A stretch of DNA of 64,000 nucleotides from Allobosea sp. UNC402CLCol (GTDB lineage Bacteria > Pseudomonadota > Alphaproteobacteria > Rhizobiales > Beijerinckiaceae), in NCBI RefSeq assembly GCF_000745475.1, contig NZ_JQJJ01000017.1:1-64000 (forward strand), written 5' to 3'. Shown in pieces: positions 7,718 to 17,625 of the stretch; the stretch's first letter is position 1, and every line of letters begins with the position of its first letter. The notes under the pieces are model-generated. The model saw only the letters and a program-made list of their open reading frames with translations, was not told the origin of the DNA and did no database searches. A program made the position numbers and the translations under genes.

Positions 7718-9031
7718 CTACCGCGCCTTCTTCAGAGCCTCGTCGTATTTGGCGACGATTTCGGTGTAGGCGTCCTCGGCTGTGCCATTGCGCAGAATCA
7801 TTCGCACCGTGGCGTCGCCGATGATCTGGTTGAAGGTCGAGCTGATCACGGAATAGTTGACCATCTTGCCGCGCGCCTTGATCAATTCGGCCCAAGCGAG
7901 TTGGTTGGCCGCCTCCGGCTGCTTGAAATAGGGCGCCTGATAGGCAGAGGCGCGCGATACCACCTCGCCACCTTCGGCTGCGATTGCCTGCGCTTCGGGA
8001 CTGGTCATGAACTTCGTGAAGGCCCACGCCGCCTCACGCCGAGGAGAATTGGCGTTGACGACGATCTGGAAGCCATAGGTCACCATCTTTCCGGCGGGCG
8101 CGAAGGCGGGCGGCGGCGCCCAGGCGAGGTCGTTGCCGGCTCCGCCGGACTGGATGGCGCGGAAGCGGAACAGGCCGAAGGTTCCCTGCGCGATCGTGCC
8201 GGCTCGCAGGCCGTCATGGGTTTCGCTGTACCCGAACTGCGCGTTTGTCGGCGGCGTCGCCTTGCACTTGCCGTACATGTCTCGAATGGTCTGGAGAGTC
8301 CGGATCACGGCCTCGCGCGGCGCCTGGAAGGCGCGGCCGTCATCCGCGAAATAGTCACCGCCTGATTCCGTCACCATCGAGCTGAAAAGGTTCTCGGCCA
8401 ACGCCTGGGCGCCCCCGACACCGCCGCTCGATCCGAGCGGAATGGCATAGCCTGTGACGCCGTCCTTGTTCAGCTTGCCGCCGGCTACGCACGCCTCGTC
8501 CCAAGTCTTCGGCGGCGTGACACCGGCTTTATCGAGCAGGCTCTTGCGATAGAGCAGCACAGGGATACGGTAATCCTGCTGTATTCCATAGATCTTGCCG
8601 CCGACTTTGGTCTGGGCGAGCGGAATCAGCCAATCGGTCTCGCTGACGTTGTCGCGCTTCAGCAGGTCGTCAAGCTGCAGCACCGAGCCCGTGGCCACGA
8701 TTTCCGAAATCGACCAGTTGGCGAAGCGGGCAATATCTGGCGAATCCGACTTGCTGCGAAGCGCCCGCGCCGACGCGCTTTGGGTGGGGTCGATGACAAC
8801 CTTGACCTTGATGTTCGGATTGGCCTTCTCGAAGGCCTCGATCATCCGCGTCTGTGCCGCGGCGCGCGGATCGGCCCTGTTGTTGGGGTCGAGGAAGGTT
8901 GCGTAAGCAATCTCGACCTGTTGGGCATGGGCAGGGGCAAGGGCGCCCAGCGTGAGCACGATCGATGAGGCAAGCAGCGCGAATTGGCGGCGGCTGGCAC
9001 GCGAATTTTTTGTCTGGATCGATGTCGTCAT
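7718..9031 (-). CDS. Sugar-type ABC transporter substrate-binding protein (orphan)
   Basis: A 437-residue family 1 (MalE-like) binding protein with a Tat-like or Sec signal (SRRQFALLASSIVLTLGALA, cleaved after AHA near residue 36). The mature protein opens with VEIAYATFLDPNNRADPRAA. It is a clear paralogue of the binding protein at 19482-20780; the two agree at roughly half of positions by eye, including TFLDPNN, GVTPP-TW and AAEGGEVVSR. Just upstream lies the decayed tail of a permease in the same order as in the intact operon. It may feed the intact MalFGK complex or be a leftover. Confidence 0.92.
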   Translation of the reverse strand: MTTSIQTKNSRASRRQFALLASSIVLTLGALAPAHAQQVEIAYATFLDPNNRADPRAAAQTRMIEAFEKANPNIKVKVVIDPTQSASARALRSKSDSPDIARFANWSISEIVATGSVLQLDDLLKRDNVSETDWLIPLAQTKVGGKIYGIQQDYRIPVLLYRKSLLDKAGVTPPKTWDEACVAGGKLNKDGVTGYAIPLGSSGGVGGAQALAENLFSSMVTESGGDYFADDGRAFQAPREAVIRTLQTIRDMYGKCKATPPTNAQFGYSETHDGLRAGTIAQGTFGLFRFRAIQSGGAGNDLAWAPPPAFAPAGKMVTYGFQIVVNANSPRREAAWAFTKFMTSPEAQAIAAEGGEVVSRASAYQAPYFKQPEAANQLAWAELIKARGKMVNYSVISSTFNQIIGDATVRMILRNGTAEDAYTEIVAKYDEALKKAR

Positions 9032-9085
9032 GGTTCCCCCTCTTTCGGTCTGGTTTCTCGTTGGCGGTGGTCGGCATGGGCATCG

Positions 9086-9265
9086 CTATCCCTTCACGGG
9101 ACCGGCGGCAGCCCGCCAGAGAACCCGTGCCGGGCGAAACTGAAGAAGGTGATCACCGGCAGCGAGCACCTCGTTGACCAGTGCGACCTGCAGCTTCCCG
9201 CTGGCGTTTCCGGACGCGAATACCGCGACCGCGATGTCGTCGGCGCTGCTCAAGGCAACATGCTG
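9086..9265 (-). pseudogene. Relic of a MalG-type ABC permease C-terminus
   Basis: The frame ending in TAG at 9086-9088 reads ADDIAVAVFASGNASGKLQV followed by ALVNEV, then a scrambled stretch, then AAAGPVKG. The intact permease at 18575-19423 has ITVAVFAPEVAKRTLQVALV and ends LTAGAVKG. In another frame the scrambled part reads FARHGFSGGL, matching VQKWFISGL, so a frameshift and deletion are visible. An in-frame stop lies at 9268. Bases 9266-9325 hold nothing recognisable. Confidence 0.7.
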
Positions 9266-9325
9266 TCAATTCGCAGCGCATGAGGGAGCTTTCGCCGACA
9301 CGAACGCCGCGATCAGGACTGACTG

Positions 9326-10147
9326 CTACCGGCCGAGGGATTGCAGATTCCAACCCCGCTTCTTCAGCTCCGCGATGCCCGTGTTGATCGATCCCAAAGG
9401 CTCATCCTCGCGAATGATTTCGAGGACCACGTTTTCGACCTTGCAGGTAGCGTCGACGGCTTTTGCCAGCTCCACAAAATCGACCACACCCGTGCCGATC
9501 GGATCATGGCCCCATTCCTCGAGGCCCGTGTCGGAGATATGGACGAGCCCGATTGCCGAATGCCCGGACAGCAGGGTCGAGACGGGATCTTCCTTGATGT
9601 ACGCCGCGTTCGCGACGTCATAGACAATCTTCAGATTTTCACTGTTAACGTCTTTTACGAGCCCGAGCATTTCATCGAATGTCGGCCTGAAGCAATAGGG
9701 CGTGTTTTCGAACAAGAGGCGGACGCCAGCCTGCTCGGCCCGCGGCAACAGAACGTCCAAGCTTTCGTACAGCCAGCCAAAAGTCTTCGGAAGCGATGGA
9801 GAAATCATCGGGCGCCTTGTGCCCGGCGAGATGACCACTTCGGCTGCGCCCCAATCGTAGGCCAGCTCGATCACAGCCTTGATATGATCCGTGCTCTTGC
9901 GTCTCATATTGGCTGCGGGGCTAGCGAGGTTGATATCGAAGCCACCGGCGTTGAGACACCGCACGCTCGCGCCGCAATCCTGCAAACGCTTCTTTCCGTC
10001 CGAACGCACCGCCCGCGTCATCTCGTCCGGCCAACAATGCGGCGAACTGATCGGCACCTCGAACACATGGTAGCCGTGCCGGGTAAGCTCGCACATCGCA
10101 TCCACCGCCGTCGCGGACCAGATGTATGAAAACGTATTGATGATCAT
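9326..10147 (-). CDS. Sugar phosphate isomerase/epimerase family (TIM barrel)
   Basis: A 273-residue xylose-isomerase-like TIM-barrel protein. Metal-ligand segments are visible: VISPGTRRP, LLFENTPYCFRPT (Glu), KIVYDVANAAY (Asp), GLVHISDTG (His) and VVLEIIRED (Glu). This is the D-tagatose 3-epimerase/inosose isomerase pattern. The ATG at 10147 follows GGGAG. It lies in the minus-strand arm of the sugar locus, after a hairpin at 10207-10247 that separates it from the SDR gene. It most likely interconverts keto forms of the imported sugar; the substrate is not known. Confidence 0.88.
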   Translation of the reverse strand: MIINTFSYIWSATAVDAMCELTRHGYHVFEVPISSPHCWPDEMTRAVRSDGKKRLQDCGASVRCLNAGGFDINLASPAANMRRKSTDHIKAVIELAYDWGAAEVVISPGTRRPMISPSLPKTFGWLYESLDVLLPRAEQAGVRLLFENTPYCFRPTFDEMLGLVKDVNSENLKIVYDVANAAYIKEDPVSTLLSGHSAIGLVHISDTGLEEWGHDPIGTGVVDFVELAKAVDATCKVENVVLEIIREDEPLGSINTGIAELKKRGWNLQSLGR

Positions 10148-10206
10148 TTTATAAGAACTCCCTAGACGCTCGTTGTTTTTTTGAGGACGGACTGGACCGA
10201 TCCGAT

Positions 10207-10247
10207 CTCAAGAGGCTGACAACAACAGTTGATCTCAGCCTCTTGAG
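10207..10247. repeat. Perfect 13-bp inverted repeat between two genes of the locus
   Basis: The arms CTCAAGAGGCTGA (10207-10219) and TCAGCCTCTTGAG (10235-10247) are fully complementary around a 15-base loop. No T-run follows on either strand, so it is not a classic terminator. It lies between the stop of the SDR (10272) and the start of the isomerase (10147). It could tune expression by mRNA processing, or be an operator. Confidence 0.75.
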
Positions 10248-10271
10248 GCGATTGAGCCAATAAATCCTCGG

Positions 10272-11072
10272 TCAAGCGCCTTGAGGCGTTGAGCTCGGGC
10301 GGCCAGGAATGTGGCTGAGAATCGACTTGGTAAAACCACCGTCGACGCAGAGATCCTGACCCGTGATGTAACTCGATAGCGGGCTGATCATGAATTCGAT
10401 CGCATTGGCGATATCTTTCGGGTCACCGATCCGGGAAAGCGGGATCAGCGCCTCTCTTGCCTTCTTGATCTCGGGGTCGGCGTACATCTTCGCTGACATG
10501 GGGGTGTGCGTCATGCCGGGGGAAACGACGTTGACGCGAATTCCGTCTGGCGCCCATTCCAGGGCGAGCGTTTGCGCAAGCATCCTGAGCGCAGCCTTGG
10601 TCGGGCTGTAGGCGCCCGATCCCTCGTGCGGTACCTGCCCTGACATCGAAGACGTGAAGCAGGCTGCGCCGCGGCTTGCTTTCAGATGAGGGTAGGAACT
10701 CTTGGCGAGCAGCCAGGCGCCGCGAAGGTTGATGTCGAACATCCTGTCCCATTCGGCAACCGACAGGTCACAGATTTTCCCGGGGCTCGCGACGCCGGCA
10801 TTGCAGACGAGAGCGTCGAGCCCGCCGAAAGCTGCCACCGTCGCTTCCACAAGCTTGGCGGCAGCGTCGACACCGCTGAGATCTCCGGACAAAGCGACGG
10901 CCTCGCCCCCCATCTCCCGCACCGCACGGGCAACCTCCTCCTGCGGTTCAGAATCCTCTCGACCACAGACTGCGATCTTCGGACGCTCGCCTCTCGCAAG
11001 GGCGGCTTCAGCGATGCGCAGGCAAACCGCCGCTCCGATCCCGCGGCTTCCGCCGCTCACCAAGGCTCTCAT
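10272..11072 (-). CDS. SDR family NAD(P)-dependent oxidoreductase
   Basis: A 266-residue classical short-chain dehydrogenase. The cofactor motif GGSRGIG is at residues 7-13, followed by LVCNAGVASP. The active-site Ser is in FTSSMSGQ, and YSPTK holds the catalytic Tyr and Lys. The tail GQDLCVDGGFTKS is typical. AGGAGG precedes the ATG by eight bases. It sits between a TIM-barrel isomerase and a UxaA-type dehydratase. In non-phosphorylating deoxysugar routes such enzymes oxidise the 2-keto-3-deoxy acid to a diketo acid, which an FAH-family hydrolase like the one at 20848 then splits. That role is inferred. Confidence 0.92.
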   Translation of the reverse strand: MRALVSGGSRGIGAAVCLRIAEAALARGERPKIAVCGREDSEPQEEVARAVREMGGEAVALSGDLSGVDAAAKLVEATVAAFGGLDALVCNAGVASPGKICDLSVAEWDRMFDINLRGAWLLAKSSYPHLKASRGAACFTSSMSGQVPHEGSGAYSPTKAALRMLAQTLALEWAPDGIRVNVVSPGMTHTPMSAKMYADPEIKKAREALIPLSRIGDPKDIANAIEFMISPLSSYITGQDLCVDGGFTKSILSHIPGRPSSTPQGA

Positions 11073-11201
11073 CGATCGTTCCTCCTGTTAAAATCGGGTC
11101 TCGTCGCCGCGAAGCCCATCCAATCCCGGGGCTTGTGGCGTTTGGTGCAGGGTCCAGATCGCGTCGTGGCGATCTCTCTCGACATCCGTCATGCCCGCTA
11201 T

Positions 11202-12719
11202 TCAGACGGTGACGCCGAGCGGCCACGGAGCGAACTCGGCCGATCCGAAATCGAACAGCTCGCTCTTGGTGCGCTCGCCGGAGGCGACCCGCAGAATGAG
11301 GTCGAAGATCCGCTGCCCGGATTCCGGTACGGTCTCCTCGCCCTCGAGGATCGTGCCGCAATTGACGTCCATGTCCTCCTCCATGCGCCGGTAGAGAGGA
11401 GTGTTGGTGGCGATCTTGATCGACGGCGCCGGCTTGCAGCCAAATACGCTGCCGCGCCCGGTGGTGAAGCACACCACGTTTGCGCCGCCGGCCACCTGAC
11501 CGGTCGCCGCGACCGGATCGAAGCCCGGCGTGTCCATGAACACGAACCCCTTCGCGGTCACGGCTTCCGCGTATTGGATCACGTCCACGAGGTTGGTGCT
11601 GCCGGCTTTGGCCATCGCACCGAGCGATTTTTCGAGAATCGTCGTCAGCCCCCCGGCCTTGTTGCCAGGAGACGGGTTCGCATTGATCTCCGCCCCGTGC
11701 TTGCGGGTGTAGTCCTCCCACCAGGACATGAGGCTCACCAGCTTCTCGCCGACCTCCCGGCTGACGGCGCGACGGGTGAAGAGATGCTCGGCGCCGTATG
11801 TTTCCGTCGTTTCCGACAGGATCACCGTGCCGCCATTGCGCACGACGAGATCGCTTGCGACGCCAAGGGCAGGATTGGCCGAGACGCCAGAATAACCGTC
11901 CGAGCCGCCGCATTGCAGTGCGATCTTGAGCTCGCTTGCGGGAACGGTCTCCCGATGCACATGGTTCGCATCGGCGAGAACCTCCCGCACGAAATCCATG
12001 CCAGCCTCCACCGTCTTGCGGGTGCCGCCCATGGCCTGAATGTCCATGTTGCGGATGCGGTCGGTCAGATTGTGCTCCTTCAGCATCCCGCTGATCTGGT
12101 TCACCTCGCAGCCGAGCCCGAGCACGACGATGTGAGAGAAATTGGGGTGGCGCGCATAGCCGGCGAGCGTGCGCCGCAGAAGCTGCAGGGGCTCTCCTTC
12201 GGCCATGCCACAGCCGGTCTTGTGCGTGAGCGCAACGACGCCATCGACATGCGGATAGTCGGCGAGCGGCTCGATCCCGAGAAGGGGATGCCGCTTGAAT
12301 GCATCGGCCACGAGCCCTGCGACATGGGCGCTGCAATTCACCGAGGTGAGGATGCCGATGTAGTTGCGGGTCGCGACGCGGCCGTCCGGGCGGCGAATGC
12401 CCTCGAAGGTGGCGGGGACTTCGACATAATCCGTGGGCTTTGCGTCTCGGCCGTAGGCATAGTCCTTCGCGAAATCGCCCATTCCCATGTTGTGAACATG
12501 GACATGGTCTCCAGGGGCGATAGCGGTGGTCGCAAAGCCGATCACCTGATTGTAGCGGCGAACGGGCTCGCCTTGAGCGATCGGGCGCGCAGCGGTCTTG
12601 TGTCCTGCAGGAATGCGAACGGAGGTTCCGACCCCGTCCGCAATGGGCGTATCAGCCAGCAACGCCGTGCGCGCAATGACGACGTTATCGTCGGTGTGAA
12701 GGCGTATCACTGGGTGCAT
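11202..12719 (-). CDS. UxaA family (altronate dehydratase-type) sugar-acid dehydratase
   Basis: A 505-residue protein covering both halves of the family. The N-terminal SAF-like domain (about 1-90) has the HVHVHNMGMGDFA loop. The large C-terminal domain (about 115-505) has TRNYIGILTSVNCSAHVAG, THKTGCGM and GLGCEVNQISG with the conserved cysteines, ALQCGGSDGYSGVSANPALG, and the tail motif NCGTILEGEE. Family members remove water from hexonates such as altronate or galactarate using iron. The substrate is not settled by sequence. It lies in the IclR-linked minus arm with two dehydrogenases, so it probably makes the 2-keto-3-deoxy acid of the pathway. Confidence 0.92.
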   Translation of the reverse strand: MHPVIRLHTDDNVVIARTALLADTPIADGVGTSVRIPAGHKTAARPIAQGEPVRRYNQVIGFATTAIAPGDHVHVHNMGMGDFAKDYAYGRDAKPTDYVEVPATFEGIRRPDGRVATRNYIGILTSVNCSAHVAGLVADAFKRHPLLGIEPLADYPHVDGVVALTHKTGCGMAEGEPLQLLRRTLAGYARHPNFSHIVVLGLGCEVNQISGMLKEHNLTDRIRNMDIQAMGGTRKTVEAGMDFVREVLADANHVHRETVPASELKIALQCGGSDGYSGVSANPALGVASDLVVRNGGTVILSETTETYGAEHLFTRRAVSREVGEKLVSLMSWWEDYTRKHGAEINANPSPGNKAGGLTTILEKSLGAMAKAGSTNLVDVIQYAEAVTAKGFVFMDTPGFDPVAATGQVAGGANVVCFTTGRGSVFGCKPAPSIKIATNTPLYRRMEEDMDVNCGTILEGEETVPESGQRIFDLILRVASGERTKSELFDFGSAEFAPWPLGVTV

Positions 12720-12836
12720 CGTCCCGGCTTCCTGTGTGTGAAACCGCGCGTCGACCGTGGCAGGGCGCGCCGTTCTTGCTGGTTGGGCCGTATCGTTGGG
12801 AGCCGGCCCTGGCGCCCTAAGGGCGGCGATTTGGCC

Positions 12837-13514
12837 TCATCGGTTGCCGACGAGGTCGAATTGCAGGCGGTAGACTCCCTGCAGGGCTTCCTGAGCGCCC
12901 AGATCAGCCAGCACCGCGGGGCTCAGATGAGTGGACAGGACATGCTCGACCGCCTCCTGCGTGGCTCCTTCCACGATTAGGACCCAACGAGGAACCATGT
13001 TTGCGGCGCGCCCGCGCTGCTCGGCTGTCTTGACGTTGCTCGCGCTCTCATCGGCCCGGCAGATATGCGCTGCGGAGATCGCGGCTGTTTTCGCCACCTC
13101 GGGCAGGATCGCTTCGGAGACCGTCTTGAGAATTTTCGGATCCTGGCCTGGTTCGCAATCGAAGCGGATCGTCCCGATGAAACCACCCGACCCCGCGCCG
13201 AGCGAGACCTCGACATCGCACAGCGAGCGAGCGGTGTTCCTGAAGTGCTGGACCGAACGTGTGGTCCACTCGGTCGGGCTGTTCAATCGCGCCAGATAGT
13301 CCGCTCCGGTGAGCACGGACTTGTCTTCAACCTCGTAGAGCGTGAAGTACTCCGGCGTTCCCGACAAGGCGATATAGCGGCGCCCGCGCAGAAAGCCGGG
13401 TATGCCGACCCGCTCCGGAATATGCTCGCGGTCGTGCCATTCGTAGAAATTGGCGCGCCCCTCGTCAGTGATATCGTTCCAAATCGCGATGACGCCGGAT
13501 CCTGACAACGACAT
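12837..13514 (-). CDS. EthD-like/DUF4286 family protein
   Basis: A 225-residue protein with a ferredoxin-like dimeric barrel segment at the front: GVIAIWNDITDEGRANFYEW then HDREHIPERVGIPGFLRGRR. This is the signature of EthD/DUF4286-type small proteins. A second barrel-like half may follow from about residue 115. The ATG at 13514 has GAGGAA eight bases upstream; an in-frame ATG further 5' lacks one. Such proteins accompany many catabolic loci and are thought to bind or rearrange small metabolites. No catalytic claim can be made. Confidence 0.8.
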   Translation of the reverse strand: MSLSGSGVIAIWNDITDEGRANFYEWHDREHIPERVGIPGFLRGRRYIALSGTPEYFTLYEVEDKSVLTGADYLARLNSPTEWTTRSVQHFRNTARSLCDVEVSLGAGSGGFIGTIRFDCEPGQDPKILKTVSEAILPEVAKTAAISAAHICRADESASNVKTAEQRGRAANMVPRWVLIVEGATQEAVEHVLSTHLSPAVLADLGAQEALQGVYRLQFDLVGNR

Positions 13515-13619
13515 GGGTGTTTCCTCTTTCGTCTGTTTCCCGTTCGGCTCGATCGATCTCAGGGGTCGACGAACGCGCTCAGCATCGCAGCGGGTCAAAG
13601 CCGCTCGGGGGGAGGGGCC

Positions 13620-14627
13620 CTATGGGGCATGCTCGACTGTTTGGGGGGCGCCGCCATTGGCTGCGGAACGGTATGCTGCCTCAAGGACAGCCATCGCGTG
13701 TTCGGCTTCGCGCAGACCTGCGAAAGGCGGCCGCCCCTCGGCCAGATCTGCCCAGCTGCGCCTCAGGAACACCGGGTAATAAGCGTCGGTGTTGTACTCG
13801 ACCGTCGTGGACTGTCCCGCCGCCTGATCGTGTGCCTTCAGATAAAGTTGGTCGGCATAACCCCGTATGTAGGAGGTGCTGTGCGAGATGGAGAACGCGA
13901 AGTCGCGCTGATCCTCTGCCGTCGACGGATACAGGTAGCCCGTCTCGATCACTCCGATCTGGCCTGCCGCAGTTTGACAGGTGAGCACAGCCTGCTCGTC
14001 GACCGTGACGTCGGGTCGATATGTGCGTGCCTGGGCTGAAACGTGAGTGATCGGGGCGCCCGTCAGAGTCGCGATCAGGTCGATGAAATGGATGCCGACA
14101 TTCAGCAGTGACCCACCGCCAGCCTGCTGCTTATCCAGCATCCAGCCGCACCCATTTCGCTCATAGCGCTCGACCGGCCCAACGACGAACCGGAACGAGA
14201 GGTGCTGAAAGCCCTCCGGCGTAAAGCCTTCGGCGGGCGACAGCCGCGCGGCCCAGTCGCTCACACGATTGATGAAGGGAACGCTGACATAGACGCCGCG
14301 CTGCTCCGCCAATTGCCGGATTCGACGAACTTCCTGCAGATCGAGCCCGCAGGGCTTCTCGATCAGAAACGGAATACCACGCTCGATGAGCCGCTCGGCC
14401 AGTCCCGCCATCCTGGAATGACGGCTGAACACCAGGGCAAAGTCGAATTCCTCTTCGAGAAGCTCTTCATTGGAGTCGAAGAGCTTGCAGTTCAGTTGTT
14501 GCGCGAAACGAGTGCCGGCAAACGCTTCACTGTCCGAGATCCCCACGACCTCGATGCCAGGGTCTCCCAGCGGCGAGAGATACAGTGGGAAATGCCAGTG
14601 GCTGACGTCAAATATGGCGATCTTCAT
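13620..14627 (-). CDS. Gfo/Idh/MocA family oxidoreductase
   Basis: A 335-residue member of the dehydrogenase family, only distantly like the one at 6205. The N-terminus MKIAIFDVSHWHFPLYLSPL replaces the usual glycine-rich loop, so cofactor binding may be atypical. The EKP motif is intact (FLIEKPCGLD, near residue 95), as is the second-domain segment GGSLLNVGIHFIDLIATLTG with the catalytic His/Asp. The ATG at 14627 is 34 bases after the stop of the SDR upstream. It is part of the minus-strand arm; the substrate is probably a sugar or lactone. Confidence 0.88.
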   Translation of the reverse strand: MKIAIFDVSHWHFPLYLSPLGDPGIEVVGISDSEAFAGTRFAQQLNCKLFDSNEELLEEEFDFALVFSRHSRMAGLAERLIERGIPFLIEKPCGLDLQEVRRIRQLAEQRGVYVSVPFINRVSDWAARLSPAEGFTPEGFQHLSFRFVVGPVERYERNGCGWMLDKQQAGGGSLLNVGIHFIDLIATLTGAPITHVSAQARTYRPDVTVDEQAVLTCQTAAGQIGVIETGYLYPSTAEDQRDFAFSISHSTSYIRGYADQLYLKAHDQAAGQSTTVEYNTDAYYPVFLRRSWADLAEGRPPFAGLREAEHAMAVLEAAYRSAANGGAPQTVEHAP

Positions 14628-14661
14628 CGGAAGCTCCGTGACAACCCGGGTGTCGAGGCAC

Positions 14662-15423
14662 TCAATCCATGTAGGAGCCGCCATTGACGCTTAAGGTCTC
14701 TCCGAAGACGTAGCTCGCGTCGTCAGACACGAGGAAAGCCGTGGCCCGCGCGATCTCCTCTGGGCGACCAAGGCGGCCGGCGGGAATGCGCGAGATGGTC
14801 GTCGCCTTCATCTCGCTGCTCATCTCATCGCTGAGCTCCGTGGCAACCAATCCCGGCGCGATGGCATTGACGTTGATGCCAAACGGGGCGGCGTAGAGCG
14901 CGAGGGACTTCGTCAGGCCGATAATCCCAGCCTTGGCAGCGGTGTAATGCGCATTGCCGATAAAATCGCCGCGCTTTCCGGCCACGGAACTGATGTTGAC
15001 GATCTTCCCGTACTTCTGCTCCTTCATGCCGGCGAGCACGGCCTGGCAGCAATTGAACGAGCCTTTCAGATGGATGTTGAGCATCCGGTCCCATTTTTCG
15101 GGGGTGATTTCTGGAAAGCTCACAAAATCGCCGATGCCGGCGTTATTGATCAGGATGTCGACCCGGCCGTGATCCCCCCGGATCCTTCGGAAGGCAATCT
15201 CGACCTGGTTCGGGTCGGCTACGTCAAAAGCGATCGCACTGGCGCTCTCGCCTCGAGCCCGCGCGGAGGCGGCTGCCTCTTCGGCCAGTTCGAGCGTGAG
15301 ATCGTTGACGACCACATGAGCGCCACGGCCGGCGAGCACGTCGGCGATGGCTTTTCCCAATCCGCGGCCGGCGCCGGTGACCACGGCGATCTTTCCCGAC
15401 AGGTCCTGCTGAATTGACCTCAT
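14662..15423 (-). CDS. SDR family oxidoreductase, first gene of the minus arm
   Basis: A 253-residue classical SDR. TGAGRGLG forms the cofactor loop (about residues 16-23), NNAGIG follows, then the catalytic Ser in NISSVAG and YTAAKAG. The end is GETLSVNGGSYMD. I chose ATG 15423 (MRSIQQD); longer frames run into the regulatory region and iclR. It is divergent from iclR with an IclR-box palindrome in the 108-base gap, so it is the likely promoter-proximal gene of the minus-strand catabolic arm. Likely role: oxidation of the sugar or of the 2-keto-3-deoxy acid. Confidence 0.93.
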   Translation of the reverse strand: MRSIQQDLSGKIAVVTGAGRGLGKAIADVLAGRGAHVVVNDLTLELAEEAAASARARGESASAIAFDVADPNQVEIAFRRIRGDHGRVDILINNAGIGDFVSFPEITPEKWDRMLNIHLKGSFNCCQAVLAGMKEQKYGKIVNISSVAGKRGDFIGNAHYTAAKAGIIGLTKSLALYAAPFGINVNAIAPGLVATELSDEMSSEMKATTISRIPAGRLGRPEEIARATAFLVSDDASYVFGETLSVNGGSYMD

Positions 15424-15492
15424 GGTGGCTCCCAGGCTTCCTTGGCGGGTTATCGGGCCGCGAAGTTTGCGAAAACCAGCGGATCGTGCTAA

Positions 15493-15507
15493 TGGAATGT
15501 CGTTCCA
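15493..15507. promoter_or_regulatory. Palindromic IclR box 1
   Basis: TGGAATGTCGTTCCA has perfect TGGAA/TTCCA arms. It lies between the divergent SDR and iclR starts. A near-identical palindrome precedes the ABC importer at 16426, and no third copy was found in the promoter regions I checked. Confidence 0.75.
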
Positions 15508-15531
15508 ACAACCTCTTGCTACAGTGGTGCC

Positions 15532-16332
15532 ATGCGGCTTGTCAAATCCCTCGTCGAACGCTGCTTCGACCTCATCACCCTGCTGAGCGAGAATGCCGGC
15601 GCGATGCCGCTCGGAGAGATCAGCCGCCGCCTGGATGTGCCGAAAAGTGCGGCGCATCGGCTTGTCACCACCCTGTGCGACCTCGGATGGGCCGAGCAGG
15701 ACGCCGATAGCGGCTTCTACCGCCTGTCGTTGCGCTTGGCCGTGGTTGGCCAGCGCCTTCTGGTCGGGACGCGTATTCCGGACATTTGCCAGCCCATTCT
15801 CGATCGATTGGCAAGCACAACGGAAGGTCTTGGCAGGATCGCTATCGTCGATCCTGACGGACTAACCTGGATTGCTCATTCGCAAGGCGCCAGAACAGGA
15901 TTGATATACCAGCCGGAGCTTGTCGCAAAAGTTCCCCTTCATATGACGGCCAATGGTAAAGCTTGGCTGGCGACGCTCGATCGCGACGAGGCCCTCGCCC
16001 GAGCCGTCGCCAGCGGGCTGGGGACATCGGACAAGGGAGGTCCTCGGGTCATCACGACGAAGCAGACTTTCTCGGCTGCCCTGGACGAGACGCAGGAGCG
16101 AGGCTGGGCCACTGCGATCGAAGAGGCCGAGCCGGGCGTTGCCGCCGTGGCGGCTGCAATCCGCGTCGGCGAGCAGGTCGTGGGCACCGTAAGTGTTGCC
16201 GGCCCGATCCATCGCTTTTCCCCCCTTGTCGTTCCACGAGTGGGGGAGCAGGTAAAGGCCGCTGCACAGGAGCTTTCTGCCCTCTGGCCGTACCGAATTG
16301 CCTCCTCCGTCAGGCAGGCGACCACGGCGTAA
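15532..16332 (+). CDS. IclR family transcriptional regulator of the sugar locus
   Basis: A 266-residue regulator. The winged helix-turn-helix is at the N-terminus (FDLITLLSENAGAMPLGEIS and LDVPKSAAHRLVTTLCDLGW), and the IclR effector domain follows from about residue 80 (HMTANGKAWLATL, GWATAIEEAEPGVAAVAAAI). It is placed between the two arms of a sugar-acid catabolic locus. The two palindromes flanking it are the probable binding sites, so it likely represses both arms and itself until the pathway substrate or an intermediate binds. Confidence 0.93.
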   Translation: MRLVKSLVERCFDLITLLSENAGAMPLGEISRRLDVPKSAAHRLVTTLCDLGWAEQDADSGFYRLSLRLAVVGQRLLVGTRIPDICQPILDRLASTTEGLGRIAIVDPDGLTWIAHSQGARTGLIYQPELVAKVPLHMTANGKAWLATLDRDEALARAVASGLGTSDKGGPRVITTKQTFSAALDETQERGWATAIEEAEPGVAAVAAAIRVGEQVVGTVSVAGPIHRFSPLVVPRVGEQVKAAAQELSALWPYRIASSVRQATTA

Positions 16333-16406
16333 TCGCCATAAAATATTGATAATGTTATATATTTTATGATTCGTGCCGCAGGGGTGCGCGGCGCGAGAGG
16401 TTCGAA

Positions 16407-16440
16407 TTGACATTCAGCATGCTAACGGAATATCGTTCCA
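16407..16440 (+). promoter_or_regulatory. Promoter of the ABC importer with IclR box 2
   Basis: TTGACA (16407-16412) is a good -35. The palindrome CGGAATATCGTTCCA (16426-16440) begins 14 bases later and overlaps the expected -10. It shares 12 of the 14 core bases with box 1. The position fits repression by steric block. Confidence 0.7.
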
Positions 16441-16501
16441 TTAACAGCCAGGTCCTGGCCAACCAAAAAAATGGCCGCTCAGAGGCCGAGGGAGGAAACG
16501 A

Positions 16502-17554
<1,053 letters not shown>

Positions 17555-17625
17555 GTACCGAAGACTTTGCTCCCTGGCGGCATCGCGAATGCAGCCGTGG
17601 TCGAGAGAACTCATACGGAACTGAA

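Noticed and set aside
12780-12836. Hairpin around GCGCCCTAAGGGCGGC as terminator of the EthD-like gene
   Set aside because: The stem is short, the region is generally GC-rich and no T-run follows.
10686-12980. 764-codon plus-strand open frame
   Set aside because: It lies antisense to the SDR and UxaA genes. It has no domain and reflects the absence of stops in GC-rich antisense frames.
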